Assembly (NCBI GenBank): GCA_013433145.1
Contig: CM024188.1
Coordinates: forward strand, 9,042,345 to 9,106,344
Direction: 5' to 3'
Length of the DNA stretch: 64,000 nt
Source of the DNA: Ascaris suum
Lineage: Eukaryota; Nematoda; Chromadorea; Rhabditida; Ascarididae
Both the position numbers and the translations under genes were made by a program. Below the pieces are notes generated by a model. The model made no database searches. It saw nothing but the letters and a program-made list of their open reading frames with translations, and was not told the origin of the DNA. Of this stretch, positions 1-15,000 are shown piece by piece (the stretch's first letter is position 1; every line of letters starts with the position of its first letter).

Positions 1-3000
1 ATTAATCATTTTTTGCTGTCAATTTTGCTCCAGCTGAGCCGAACTTGTACCACGATAAACGGCATTTTTTGTGCATTATTCGTGCAATTTGAGATTTATT
101 CCATGATCAATTGGAAGGGAATAATTAATCATTTTTTGCTGTCAATTTTGCTCCAGCTGAGCCGAACTTGTACCACGATAAACGGCATTTTTTGTGCATT
201 ATTCGTGCAATTTGAGATTTATTCCATGATCAATTGGAAGGGAATAATTAATCATTTTTTGCTGTCAATTTTGCTCCAGCTGAGCCGAACTTGTACCACG
301 ATAAACGGCATTTTTTGTGCATTATTCGTGCAATTTGAGATTTATTCCATGATCAATTGGAAGGGAATAATTAATCATTTTTTGCTGTCAATTTTGCTCC
401 AGCTGAGCCGAACTTGTACCACGATAAACGGCATTTTTTGTGCATTATTCGTGCAATTTGAGATTTATTCCATGATCAATTGGAAGGGAATAATTAATCA
501 TTTTTTGCTGTCAATTTTGCTCCAGCTGAGCCGAACTTGTACCACGATAAACGGCATTTTTTGTGCATTATTCGTGCAATTTGAGATTTATTCCATGATC
601 AATTGGAAGGGAATAATTAATCATTTTTTGCTGTCAATTTTGCTCCAGCTGAGCCGAACTTGTACCACGATAAACGGCATTTTTTGTGCATTATTCGTGC
701 AATTTGAGATTTATTCCATGATCAATTGGAAGGGAATAATTAATCATTTTTTGCTGTCAATTTTGCTCCAGCTGAGCCGAACTTGTACCACGATAAACGG
801 CATTTTTTGTGCATTATTCGTGCAATTTGAGATTTATTCCATGATCAATTGGAAGGGAATAATTAATCATTTTTTGCTGTCAATTTTGCTCCAGCTGAGC
901 CGAACTTGTACCACGATAAACGGCATTTTTTGTGCATTATTCGTGCAATTTGAGATTTATTCCATGATCAATTGGAAGGGAATAATTAATCATTTTTTGC
1001 TGTCAATTTTGCTCCAGCTGAGCCGAACTTGTACCACGATAAACGGCATTTTTTGTGCATTATTCGTGCAATTTGAGATTTATTCCATGATCAATTGGAA
1101 GGGAATAATTAATCATTTTTTGCTGTCAATTTTGCTCCAGCTGAGCCGAACTTGTACCACGATAAACGGCATTTTTTGTGCATTATTCGTGCAATTTGAG
1201 ATTTATTCCATGATCAATTGGAAGGGAATAATTAATCATTTTTTGCTGTCAATTTTGCTCCAGCTGAGCCGAACTTGTACCACGATAAACGGCATTTTTT
1301 GTGCATTATTCGTGCAATTTGAGATTTATTCCATGATCAATTGGAAGGGAATAATTAATCATTTTTTGCTGTCAATTTTGCTCCAGCTGAGCCGAACTTG
1401 TACCACGATAAACGGCATTTTTTGTGCATTATTCGTGCAATTTGAGATTTATTCCATGATCAATTGGAAGGGAATAATTAATCATTTTTTGCTGTCAATT
1501 TTGCTCCAGCTGAGCCGAACTTGTACCACGATAAACGGCATTTTTTGTGCATTATTCGTGCAATTTGAGATTTATTCCATGATCAATTGGAAGGGAATAA
1601 TTAATCATTTTTTGCTGTCAATTTTGCTCCAGCTGAGCCGAACTTGTACCACGATAAACGGCATTTTTTGTGCATTATTCGTGCAATTTGAGATTTATTC
1701 CATGATCAATTGGAAGGGAATAATTAATCATTTTTTGCTGTCAATTTTGCTCCAGCTGAGCCGAACTTGTACCACGATAAACGGCATTTTTTGTGCATTA
1801 TTCGTGCAATTTGAGATTTATTCCATGATCAATTGGAAGGGAATAATTAATCATTTTTTGCTGTCAATTTTGCTCCAGCTGAGCCGAACTTGTACCACGA
1901 TAAACGGCATTTTTTGTGCATTATTCGTGCAATTTGAGATTTATTCCATGATCAATTGGAAGGGAATAATTAATCATTTTTTGCTGTCAATTTTGCTCCA
2001 GCTGAGCCGAACTTGTACCACGATAAACGGCATTTTTTGTGCATTATTCGTGCAATTTGAGATTTATTCCATGATCAATTGGAAGGGAATAATTAATCAT
2101 TTTTTGCTGTCAATTTTGCTCCAGCTGAGCCGAACTTGTACCACGATAAACGGCATTTTTTGTGCATTATTCGTGCAATTTGAGATTTATTCCATGATCA
2201 ATTGGAAGGGAATAATTAATCATTTTTTGCTGTCAATTTTGCTCCAGCTGAGCCGAACTTGTACCACGATAAACGGCATTTTTTGTGCATTATTCGTGCA
2301 ATTTGAGATTTATTCCATGATCAATTGGAAGGGAATAATTAATCATTTTTTGCTGTCAATTTTGCTCCAGCTGAGCCGAACTTGTACCACGATAAACGGC
2401 ATTTTTTGTGCATTATTCGTGCAATTTGAGATTTATTCCATGATCAATTGGAAGGGAATAATTAATCATTTTTTGCTGTCAATTTTGCTCCAGCTGAGCC
2501 GAACTTGTACCACGATAAACGGCATTTTTTGTGCATTATTCGTGCAATTTGAGATTTATTCCATGATCAATTGGAAGGGAATAATTAATCATTTTTTGCT
2601 GTCAATTTTGCTCCAGCTGAGCCGAACTTGTACCACGATAAACGGCATTTTTTGTGCATTATTCGTGCAATTTGAGATTTATTCCATGATCAATTGGAAG
2701 GGAATAATTAATCATTTTTTGCTGTCAATTTTGCTCCAGCTGAGCCGAACTTGTACCACGATAAACGGCATTTTTTGTGCATTATTCGTGCAATTTGAGA
2801 TTTATTCCATGATCAATTGGAAGGGAATAATTAATCATTTTTTGCTGTCAATTTTGCTCCAGCTGAGCCGAACTTGTACCACGATAAACGGCATTTTTTG
2901 TGCATTATTCGTGCAATTTGAGATTTATTCCATGATCAATTGGAAGGGAATAATTAATCATTTTTTGCTGTCAATTTTGCTCCAGCTGAGCCGAACTTGT

Positions 3001-6000
3001 ACCACGATAAACGGCATTTTTTGTGCATTATTCGTGCAATTTGAGATTTATTCCATGATCAATTGGAAGGGAATAATTAATCATTTTTTGCTGTCAATTT
3101 TGCTCCAGCTGAGCCGAACTTGTACCACGATAAACGGCATTTTTTGTGCATTATTCGTGCAATTTGAGATTTATTCCATGATCAATTGGAAGGGAATAAT
3201 TAATCATTTTTTGCTGTCAATTTTGCTCCAGCTGAGCCGAACTTGTACCACGATAAACGGCATTTTTTGTGCATTATTCGTGCAATTTGAGATTTATTCC
3301 ATGATCAATTGGAAGGGAATAATTAATCATTTTTTGCTGTCAATTTTGCTCCAGCTGAGCCGAACTTGTACCACGATAAACGGCATTTTTTGTGCATTAT
3401 TCGTGCAATTTGAGATTTATTCCATGATCAATTGGAAGGGAATAATTAATCATTTTTTGCTGTCAATTTTGCTCCAGCTGAGCCGAACTTGTACCACGAT
3501 AAACGGCATTTTTTGTGCATTATTCGTGCAATTTGAGATTTATTCCATGATCAATTGGAAGGGAATAATTAATCATTTTTTGCTGTCAATTTTGCTCCAG
3601 CTGAGCCGAACTTGTACCACGATAAACGGCATTTTTTGTGCATTATTCGTGCAATTTGAGATTTATTCCATGATCAATTGGAAGGGAATAATTAATCATT
3701 TTTTGCTGTCAATTTTGCTCCAGCTGAGCCGAACTTGTACCACGATAAACGGCATTTTTTGTGCATTATTCGTGCAATTTGAGATTTATTCCATGATCAA
3801 TTGGAAGGGAATAATTAATCATTTTTTGCTGTCAATTTTGCTCCAGCTGAGCCGAACTTGTACCACGATAAACGGCATTTTTTGTGCATTATTCGTGCAA
3901 TTTGAGATTTATTCCATGATCAATTGGAAGGGAATAATTAATCATTTTTTGCTGTCAATTTTGCTCCAGCTGAGCCGAACTTGTACCACGATAAACGGCA
4001 TTTTTTGTGCATTATTCGTGCAATTTGAGATTTATTCCATGATCAATTGGAAGGGAATAATTAATCATTTTTTGCTGTCAATTTTGCTCCAGCTGAGCCG
4101 AACTTGTACCACGATAAACGGCATTTTTTGTGCATTATTCGTGCAATTTGAGATTTATTCCATGATCAATTGGAAGGGAATAATTAATCATTTTTTGCTG
4201 TCAATTTTGCTCCAGCTGAGCCGAACTTGTACCACGATAAACGGCATTTTTTGTGCATTATTCGTGCAATTTGAGATTTATTCCATGATCAATTGGAAGG
4301 GAATAATTAATCATTTTTTGCTGTCAATTTTGCTCCAGCTGAGCCGAACTTGTACCACGATAAACGGCATTTTTTGTGCATTATTCGTGCAATTTGAGAT
4401 TTATTCCATGATCAATTGGAAGGGAATAATTAATCATTTTTTGCTGTCAATTAGCTGAGCCGAACACCACGATAAACGGCATTTTTTGTGCATTATTCGT
4501 GCAATTTGAGATTTATTCCATGATCAATTGGAAGGGAATAATTAATCATTTTTTGCTGTCAATTTTGCTCCAGCTGAGCCGAACTTGTACCACGATAAAC
4601 GGCATTTTTTGTGCATTATTCGTGCAATTTGAGATTTATTCCATGATCAATTGGAAGGGAATAATTAATCATTTTTTGCTGTCAATTTTGCTCCAGCTGA
4701 GCCGAACTTGTACCACGATAAACGGCATTTTTTGTGCATTATTCGTGCAATTTGAGATTTATTCCATGATCAATTGGAAGGGAATAATTAATCATTTTTT
4801 GCTGTCAATTTTGCTCCAGCTGAGCCGAACTTGTACCACGATAAACGGCATTTTTTGTGCATTATTCGTGCAATTTGAGATTTATTCCATGATCAATTGG
4901 AAGGGAATAATTAATCATTTTTTGCTGTCAATTTTGCTCCAGCTGAGCCGAACTTGTACCACGATAAACGGCATTTTTTGTGCATTATTCGTGCAATTTG
5001 AGATTTATTCCATGATCAATTGGAAGGGAATAATTAATCATTTTTTGCTGTCAATTTTGCTCCAGCTGAGCCGAACTTGTACCACGATAAACGGCATTTT
5101 TTGTGCATTATTCGTGCAATTTGAGATTTATTCCATGATCAATTGGAAGGGAATAATTAATCATTTTTTGCTGTCAATTTTGCTCCAGCTGAGCCGAACT
5201 TGTACCACGATAAACGGCATTTTTTGTGCATTATTCGTGCAATTTGAGATTTATTCCATGATCAATTGGAAGGGAATAATTAATCATTTTTTGCTGTCAA
5301 TTTTGCTCCAGCTGAGCCGAACTTGTACCACGATAAACGGCATTTTTTGTGCATTATTCGTGCAATTTGAGATTTATTCCATGATCAATTGGAAGGGAAT
5401 AATTAATCATTTTTTGCTGTCAATTTTGCTCCAGCTGAGCCGAACTTGTACCACGATAAACGGCATTTTTTGTGCATTATTCGTGCAATTTGAGATTTAT
5501 TCCATGATCAATTGGAAGGGAATAATTAATCATTTTTTGCTGTCAATTTTGCTCCAGCTGAGCCGAACTTGTACCACGATAAACGGCATTTTTTGTGCAT
5601 TATTCGTGCAATTTGAGATTTATTCCATGATCAATTGGAAGGGAATAATTAATCATTTTTTGCTGTCAATTTTGCTCCAGCTGAGCCGAACTTGTACCAC
5701 GATAAACGGCATTTTTTGTGCATTATTCGTGCAATTTGAGATTTATTCCATGATCAATTGGAAGGGAATAATTAATCATTTTTTGCTGTCAATTTTGCTC
5801 CAGCTGAGCCGAACTTGTACCACGATAAACGGCATTTTTTGTGCATTATTCGTGCAATTTGAGATTTATTCCATGATCAATTGGAAGGGAATAATTAATC
5901 ATTTTTTGCTGTCAATTTTGCTCCAGCTGAGCCGAACTTGTACCACGATAAACGGCATTTTTTGTGCATTATTCGTGCAATTTGAGATTTATTCCATGAT

Positions 6001-9000
6001 CAATTGGAAGGGAATAATTAATCATTTTTTGCTGTCAATTTTGCTCCAGCTGAGCCGAACTTGTACCACGATAAACGGCATTTTTTGTGCATTATTCGTG
6101 CAATTTGAGATTTATTCCATGATCAATTGGAAGGGAATAATTAATCATTTTTTGCTGTCAATTTTGCTCCAGCTGAGCCGAACTTGTACCACGATAAACG
6201 GCATTTTTTGTGCATTATTCGTGCAATTTGAGATTTATTCCATGATCAATTGGAAGGGAATAATTAATCATTTTTTGCTGTCAATTTTGCTCCAGCTGAG
6301 CCGAACTTGTACCACGATAAACGGCATTTTTTGTGCATTATTCGTGCAATTTGAGATTTATTCCATGATCAATTGGAAGGGAATAATTAATCATTTTTTG
6401 CTGTCAATTTTGCTCCAGCTGAGCCGAACTTGTACCACGATAAACGGCATTTTTTGTGCATTATTCGTGCAATTTGAGATTTATTCCATGATCAATTGGA
6501 AGGGAATAATTAATCATTTTTTGCTGTCAATTTTGCTCCAGCTGAGCCGAACTTGTACCACGATAAACGGCATTTTTTGTGCATTATTCGTGCAATTTGA
6601 GATTTATTCCATGATCAATTGGAAGGGAATAATTAATCATTTTTTGCTGTCAATTTTGCTCCAGCTGAGCCGAACTTGTACCACGATAAACGGCATTTTT
6701 TGTGCATTATTCGTGCAATTTGAGATTTATTCCATGATCAATTGGAAGGGAATAATTAATCATTTTTTGCTGTCAATTTTGCTCCAGCTGAGCCGAACTT
6801 GTACCACGATAAACGGCATTTTTTGTGCATTATTCGTGCAATTTGAGATTTATTCCATGATCAATTGGAAGGGAATAATTAATCATTTTTTGCTGTCAAT
6901 TTTGCTCCAGCTGAGCCGAACTTGTACCACGATAAACGGCATTTTTTGTGCATTATTCGTGCAATTTGAGATTTATTCCATGATCAATTGGAAGGGAATA
7001 ATTAATCATTTTTTGCTGTCAATTTTGCTCCAGCTGAGCCGAACTTGTACCACGATAAACGGCATTTTTTGTGCATTATTCGTGCAATTTGAGATTTATT
7101 CCATGATCAATTGGAAGGGAATAATTAATCATTTTTTGCTGTCAATTTTGCTCCAGCTGAGCCGAACTTGTACCACGATAAACGGCATTTTTTGTGCATT
7201 ATTCGTGCAATTTGAGATTTATTCCATGATCAATTGGAAGGGAATAATTAATCATTTTTTGCTGTCAATTTTGCTCCAGCTGAGCCGAACTTGTACCACG
7301 ATAAACGGCATTTTTTGTGCATTATTCGTGCAATTTGAGATTTATTCCATGATCAATTGGAAGGGAATAATTAATCATTTTTTGCTGTCAATTTTGCTCC
7401 AGCTGAGCCGAACTTGTACCACGATAAACGGCATTTTTTGTGCATTATTCGTGCAATTTGAGATTTATTCCATGATCAATTGGAAGGGAATAATTAATCA
7501 TTTTTTGCTGTCAATTTTGCTCCAGCTGAGCCGAACTTGTACCACGATAAACGGCATTTTTTGTGCATTATTCGTGCAATTTGAGATTTATTCCATGATC
7601 AATTGGAAGGGAATAATTAATCATTTTTTGCTGTCAATTTTGCTCCAGCTGAGCCGAACTTGTACCACGATAAACGGCATTTTTTGTGCATTATTCGTGC
7701 AATTTGAGATTTATTCCATGATCAATTGGAAGGGAATAATTAATCATTTTTTGCTGTCAATTTTGCTCCAGCTGAGCCGAACTTGTACCACGATAAACGG
7801 CATTTTTTGTGCATTATTCGTGCAATTTGAGATTTATTCCATGATCAATTGGAAGGGAATAATTAATCATTTTTTGCTGTCAATTTTGCTCCAGCTGAGC
7901 CGAACTTGTACCACGATAAACGGCATTTTTTGTGCATTATTCGTGCAATTTGAGATTTATTCCATGATCAATTGGAAGGGAATAATTAATCATTTTTTGC
8001 TGTCAATTTTGCTCCAGCTGAGCCGAACTTGTACCACGATAAACGGCATTTTTTGTGCATTATTCGTGCAATTTGAGATTTATTCCATGATCAATTGGAA
8101 GGGAATAATTAATCATTTTTTGCTGTCAATTTTGCTCCAGCTGAGCCGAACTTGTACCACGATAAACGGCATTTTTTGTGCATTATTCGTGCAATTTGAG
8201 ATTTATTCCATGATCAATTGGAAGGGAATAATTAATCATTTTTTGCTGTCAATTTTGCTCCAGCTGAGCCGAACTTGTACCACGATAAACGGCATTTTTT
8301 GTGCATTATTCGTGCAATTTGAGATTTATTCCATGATCAATTGGAAGGGAATAATTAATCATTTTTTGCTGTCAATTTTGCTCCAGCTGAGCCGAACTTG
8401 TACCACGATAAACGGCATTTTTTGTGCATTATTCGTGCAATTTGAGATTTATTCCATGATCAATTGGAAGGGAATAATTAATCATTTTTTGCTGTCAATT
8501 TTGCTCCAGCTGAGCCGAACTTGTACCACGATAAACGGCATTTTTTGTGCATTATTCGTGCAATTTGAGATTTATTCCATGATCAATTGGAAGGGAATAA
8601 TTAATCATTTTTTGCTGTCAATTTTGCTCCAGCTGAGCCGAACTTGTACCACGATAAACGGCATTTTTTGTGCATTATTCGTGCAATTTGAGATTTATTC
8701 CATGATCAATTGGAAGGGAATAATTAATCATTTTTTGCTGTCAATTTTGCTCCAGCTGAGCCGAACTTGTACCACGATAAACGGCATTTTTTGTGCATTA
8801 TTCGTGCAATTTGAGATTTATTCCATGATCAATTGGAAGGGAATAATTAATCATTTTTTGCTGTCAATTTTGCTCCAGCTGAGCCGAACTTGTACCACGA
8901 TAAACGGCATTTTTTGTGCATTATTCGTGCAATTTGAGATTTATTCCATGATCAATTGGAAGGGAATAATTAATCATTTTTTGCTGTCAATTTTGCTCCA

Positions 9001-12000
9001 GCTGAGCCGAACTTGTACCACGATAAACGGCATTTTTTGTGCATTATTCGTGCAATTTGAGATTTATTCCATGATCAATTGGAAGGGAATAATTAATCAT
9101 TTTTTGCTGTCAATTTTGCTCCAGCTGAGCCGAACTTGTACCACGATAAACGGCATTTTTTGTGCATTATTCGTGCAATTTGAGATTTATTCCATGATCA
9201 ATTGGAAGGGAATAATTAATCATTTTTTGCTGTCAATTTTGCTCCAGCTGAGCCGAACTTGTACCACGATAAACGGCATTTTTTGTGCATTATTCGTGCA
9301 ATTTGAGATTTATTCCATGATCAATTGGAAGGGAATAATTAATCATTTTTTGCTGTCAATTTTGCTCCAGCTGAGCCGAACTTGTACCACGATAAACGGC
9401 ATTTTTTGTGCATTATTCGTGCAATTTGAGATTTATTCCATGATCAATTGGAAGGGAATAATTAATCATTTTTTGCTGTCAATTTTGCTCCAGCTGAGCC
9501 GAACTTGTACCACGATAAACGGCATTTTTTGTGCATTATTCGTGCAATTTGAGATTTATTCCATGATCAATTGGAAGGGAATAATTAATCATTTTTTGCT
9601 GTCAATTTTGCTCCAGCTGAGCCGAACTTGTACCACGATAAACGGCATTTTTTGTGCATTATTCGTGCAATTTGAGATTTATTCCATGATCAATTGGAAG
9701 GGAATAATTAATCATTTTTTGCTGTCAATTTTGCTCCAGCTGAGCCGAACTTGTACCACGATAAACGGCATTTTTTGTGCATTATTCGTGCAATTTGAGA
9801 TTTATTCCATGATCAATTGGAAGGGAATAATTAATCATTTTTTGCTGTCAATTTTGCTCCAGCTGAGCCGAACTTGTACCACGATAAACGGCATTTTTTG
9901 TGCATTATTCGTGCAATTTGAGATTTATTCCATGATCAATTGGAAGGGAATAATTAATCATTTTTTGCTGTCAATTTTGCTCCAGTTCAGCCGAACTTGT
10001 ACCACGATAAACGGCATTTTTTGTGCATTATTCGTGCAATTTGAGATTTATTCCATGATCAATTGGAAGGGAATAATTAATCATTTTTTGCTGTCAATTT
10101 TGCTCCAGCTGAGCCGAACTTGTACCACGATAAACGGCATTTTTTGTGCATTATTCGTGCAATTTGAGATTTATTCCATGATCAATTGGAAGGGAATAAT
10201 TAATCATTTTTTGCTGTCAATTTTGCTCCAGCTGAGCCGAACTTGTACCACGATAAACGGCATTTTTTGTGCATTATTCGTGCAATTTGAGATTTATTCC
10301 ATGATCAATTGGAAGGGAATAATTAATCATTTTTTGCTGTCAATTTTGCTCCAGTTGAGCCGAACTTGTACCACGATAAACGGCATTTTTTGTGCATTAT
10401 TCGTGCAATTTGAGATTTATTCCATGATCAATTGGAAGGGAATAATTAATCATTTTTTGCTGTCAATTTTGCTCCAGTTCAGCCGAACTTGTACCACGAT
10501 AAACGGCATTTTTTGTGCATTATTCGTGCAATTTGAGATTTATTCCATGATCAATTGGAAGGGAATAATTAATCATTTTTTGCTGTCAATTTTGCTCCAG
10601 CTGAGCCGAACTTGTACCACGATAAACGGCATTTTTTGTGCATTATTCGTGCAATTTGAGATTTATTCCATGATCAATTGGAAGGGAATAATTAATCATT
10701 TTTTGCTGTCAATTTTGCTCCAGCTGAGCCGAACTTGTACCACGATAAACGGCATTTTTTGTGCATTATTCGTGCAATTTGAGATTTATTCCATGATCAA
10801 TTGGAAGGGAATAATTAATCATTTTTTGCTGTCAATTTTGCTCCAGCTGAGCCGAACTTGTACCACGATAAACGGCATTTTTTGTGCATTATTCGTGCAA
10901 TTTGAGATTTATTCCATGATCAATTGGAAGGGAATAATTAATCATTTTTTGCTGTCAATTTTGCTCCAGCTGAGCCGAACTTGTACCACGATAAACGGCA
11001 TTTTTTGTGCATTATTCGTGCAATTTGAGATTTATTCCATGATCAATTGGAAGGGAATAATTAATCATTTTTTGCTGTCAATTTTGCTCCAGCTGAGCCG
11101 AACTTGTACCACGATAAACGGCATTTTTTGTGCATTATTCGTGCAATTTGAGATTTATTCCATGATCAATTGGAAGGGAATAATTAATCATTTTTTGCTG
11201 TCAATTTTGCTCCAGTTCAGCCGAACTTGTACCACGATAAACGGCATTTTTTGTGCATTATTCGTGCAATTTGAGATTTATTCCATGATCAATTGGAAGG
11301 GAATAATTAATCATTTTTTGCTGTCAATTTTGCTCCAGCTCAGCCGAACTTGTACCACGATAAACGGCATTTTTTGTGCATTATTCGTGCAATTTGAGAT
11401 TTATTCCATGATCAATTGGAAGGGAATAATTAATCATTTTTTGCTGTCAATTTTGCTCCAGCTGAGCCGAACTTGTACCACGATAAACGGCATTTTTTGT
11501 GCATTATTCGTGCAATTTGAGATTTATTCCATGATCAATTGGAAGGGAATAATTAATCATTTTTTGCTGTCAATTTTGCTCCAGCTGAGCCGAACTTGTA
11601 CCACGATAAACGGCATTTTTTGTGCATTATTCGTGCAATTTGAGATTTATTCCATGATCAATTGGAAGGGAATAATTAATCATTTTTTGCTGTCAATTTT
11701 GCTCCAGCTGAGCCGAACTTGTACCACGATAAACGGCATTTTTTGTGCATTATTCGTGCAATTTGAGATTTATTCCATGATCAATTGGAAGGGAATAATT
11801 AATCATTTTTTGCTGTCAATTTTGCTCCAGCTGAGCCGAACTTGTACCACGATAAACGGCATTTTTTGTGCATTATTCGTGCAATTTGAGATTTATTCCA
11901 TGATCAATTGGAAGGGAATAATTAATCATTTTTTGCTGTCAATTTTGCTCCAGCTGAGCCGAACTTGTACCACGATAAACGGCATTTTTTGTGCATTATT

Positions 12001-15000
12001 CGTGCAATTTGAGATTTATTCCATGATCAATTGGAAGGGAATAATTAATCATTTTTTGCTGTCAATTTTGCTCCAGTTGAGCCGAACTTGTACCACGATA
12101 AACGGCATTTTTTGTGCATTATTCGTGCAATTTGAGATTTATTCCATGATCAATTGGAAGGGAATAATTAATCATTTTTTGCTGTCAATTTTGCTCCAGT
12201 TGAGCCGAACTTGTACCACGATAAACGGCATTTTTTGTGCATTATTCGTGCAATTTGAGATTTATTCCATGATCAATTGGAAGGGAATAATTAATCATTT
12301 TTTGCTGTCAATTTTGCTCCAGCTGAGCCGAACTTGTACCACGATAAACGGCATTTTTTGTGCATTATTCGTGCAATTTGAGATTTATTCCATGATCAAT
12401 TGGAAGGGAATAATTAATCATTTTTTGCTGTCAATTTTGCTCCAGCTGAGCCGAACTTGTACCACGATAAACGGCATTTTTTGTGCATTATTCGTGCAAT
12501 TTGAGATTTATTCCATGATCAATTGGAAGGGAATAATTAATCATTTTTTGCTGTCAATTTTGCTCCAGCTGAGCCGAACTTGTACCACGATAAACGGCAT
12601 TTTTTGTGCATTATTCGTGCAATTTGAGATTTATTCCATGATCAATTGGAAGGGAATAATTAATCATTTTTTGCTGTCAATTTTGCTCCAGCTGAGCCGA
12701 ACTTGTACCACGATAAACGGCATTTTTTGTGCATTATTCGTGCAATTTGAGATTTATTCCATGATCAATTGGAAGGGAATAATTAATCATTTTTTGCTGT
12801 CAATTTTGCTCCAGCTGAGCCGAACTTGTACCACGATAAACGGCATTTTTTGTGCATTATTCGTGCAATTTGAGATTTATTCCATGATCAATTGGAAGGG
12901 AATAATTAATCATTTTTTGCTGTCAATTTTGCTCCAGCTGAGCCGAACTTGTACCACGATAAACGGCATTTTTTGTGCATTATTCGTGCAATTTGAGATT
13001 TATTCCATGATCAATTGGAAGGGAATAATTAATCATTTTTTGCTGTCAATTTTGCTCCAGCTGAGCCGAACTTGTACCACGATAAACGGCATTTTTTGTG
13101 CATTATTCGTGCAATTTGAGATTTATTCCATGATCAATTGGAAGGGAATAATTAATCATTTTTTGCTGTCAATTTTGCTCCAGCTGAGCCGAACTTGTAC
13201 CACGATAAACGGCATTTTTTGTGCATTATTCGTGCAATTTGAGATTTATTCCATGATCAATTGGAAGGGAATAATTAATCATTTTTTGCTGTCAATTTTG
13301 CTCCAGCTGAGCCGAACTTGTACCACGATAAACGGCATTTTTTGTGCATTATTCGTGCAATTTGAGATTTATTCCATGATCAATTGGAAGGGAATAATTA
13401 ATCATTTTTTGCTGTCAATTTTGCTCCAGCTGAGCCGAACTTGTACCACGATAAACGGCATTTTTTGTGCATTATTCGTGCAATTTGAGATTTATTCCAT
13501 GATCAATTGGAAGGGAATAATTAATCATTTTTTGCTGTCAATTTTGCTCCAGCTGAGCCGAACTTGTACCACGATAAACGGCATTTTTTGTGCATTATTC
13601 GTGCAATTTGAGATTTATTCCATGATCAATTGGAAGGGAATAATTAATCATTTTTTGCTGTCAATTTTGCTCCAGTTGAGCCGAACTTGTACCACGATAA
13701 ACGGCATTTTTTGTGCATTATTCGTGCAATTTGAGATTTATTCCATGATCAATTGGAAGGGAATAATTAATCATTTTTTGCTGTCAATTTTGCTCCAGCT
13801 GAGCCGAACTTGTACCACGATAAACGGCATTTTTTGTGCATTATTCGTGCAATTTGAGATTTATTCCATGATCAATTGGAAGGGAATAATTAATCATTTT
13901 TTGCTGTCAATTTTGCTCCAGCTGAGCCGAACTTGTACCACGATAAACGGCATTTTTTGTGCATTATTCGTGCAATTTGAGATTTATTCCATGATCAATT
14001 GGAAGGGAATAATTAATCATTTTTTGCTGTCAATTTTGCTCCAGCTGAGCCGAACTTGTACCACGATAAACGGCATTTTTTGTGCATTATTCGTGCAATT
14101 TGAGATTTATTCCATGATCAATTGGAAGGGAATAATTAATCATTTTTTGCTGTCAATTTTGCTCCAGCTGAGCCGAACTTGTACCACGATAAACGGCATT
14201 TTTTGTGCATTATTCGTGCAATTTGAGATTTATTCCATGATCAATTGGAAGGGAATAATTAATCATTTTTTGCTGTCAATTTTGCTCCAGCTGAGCCGAA
14301 CTTGTACCACGATAAACGGCATTTTTTGTGCATTATTCGTGCAATTTGAGATTTATTCCATGATCAATTGGAAGGGAATAATTAATCATTTTTTGCTGTC
14401 AATTTTGCTCCAGCTGAGCCGAACTTGTACCACGATAAACGGCATTTTTTGTGCATTATTCGTGCAATTTGAGATTTATTCCATGATCAATTGGAAGGGA
14501 ATAATTAATCATTTTTTGCTGTCAATTTTGCTCCAGCTGAGCCGAACTTGTACCACGATAAACGGCATTTTTTGTGCATTATTCGTGCAATTTGAGATTT
14601 ATTCCATGATCAATTGGAAGGGAATAATTAATCATTTTTTGCTGTCAATTTTGCTCCAGCTGAGCCGAACTTGTACCACGATAAACGGCATTTTTTGTGC
14701 ATTATTCGTGCAATTTGAGATTTATTCCATGATCAATTGGAAGGGAATAATTAATCATTTTTTGCTGTCAATTTTGCTCCAGTTCAGCCGAACTTGTACC
14801 ACGATAAACGGGCATTTTTTGTGCATTATTCGTGCAATTTGAGATTTATTCCATGATCAATTGGAAGGGAATAATTAATCATTTTTTGCTGTCAATTTTG
14901 CTCCAGCTGAGCCGAACTTGTACCACGATAAACGGCATTTTTTGTGCATTATTCGTGCAATTTGAGATTTATTCCATGATCAATTGGAAGGGAATAATTA

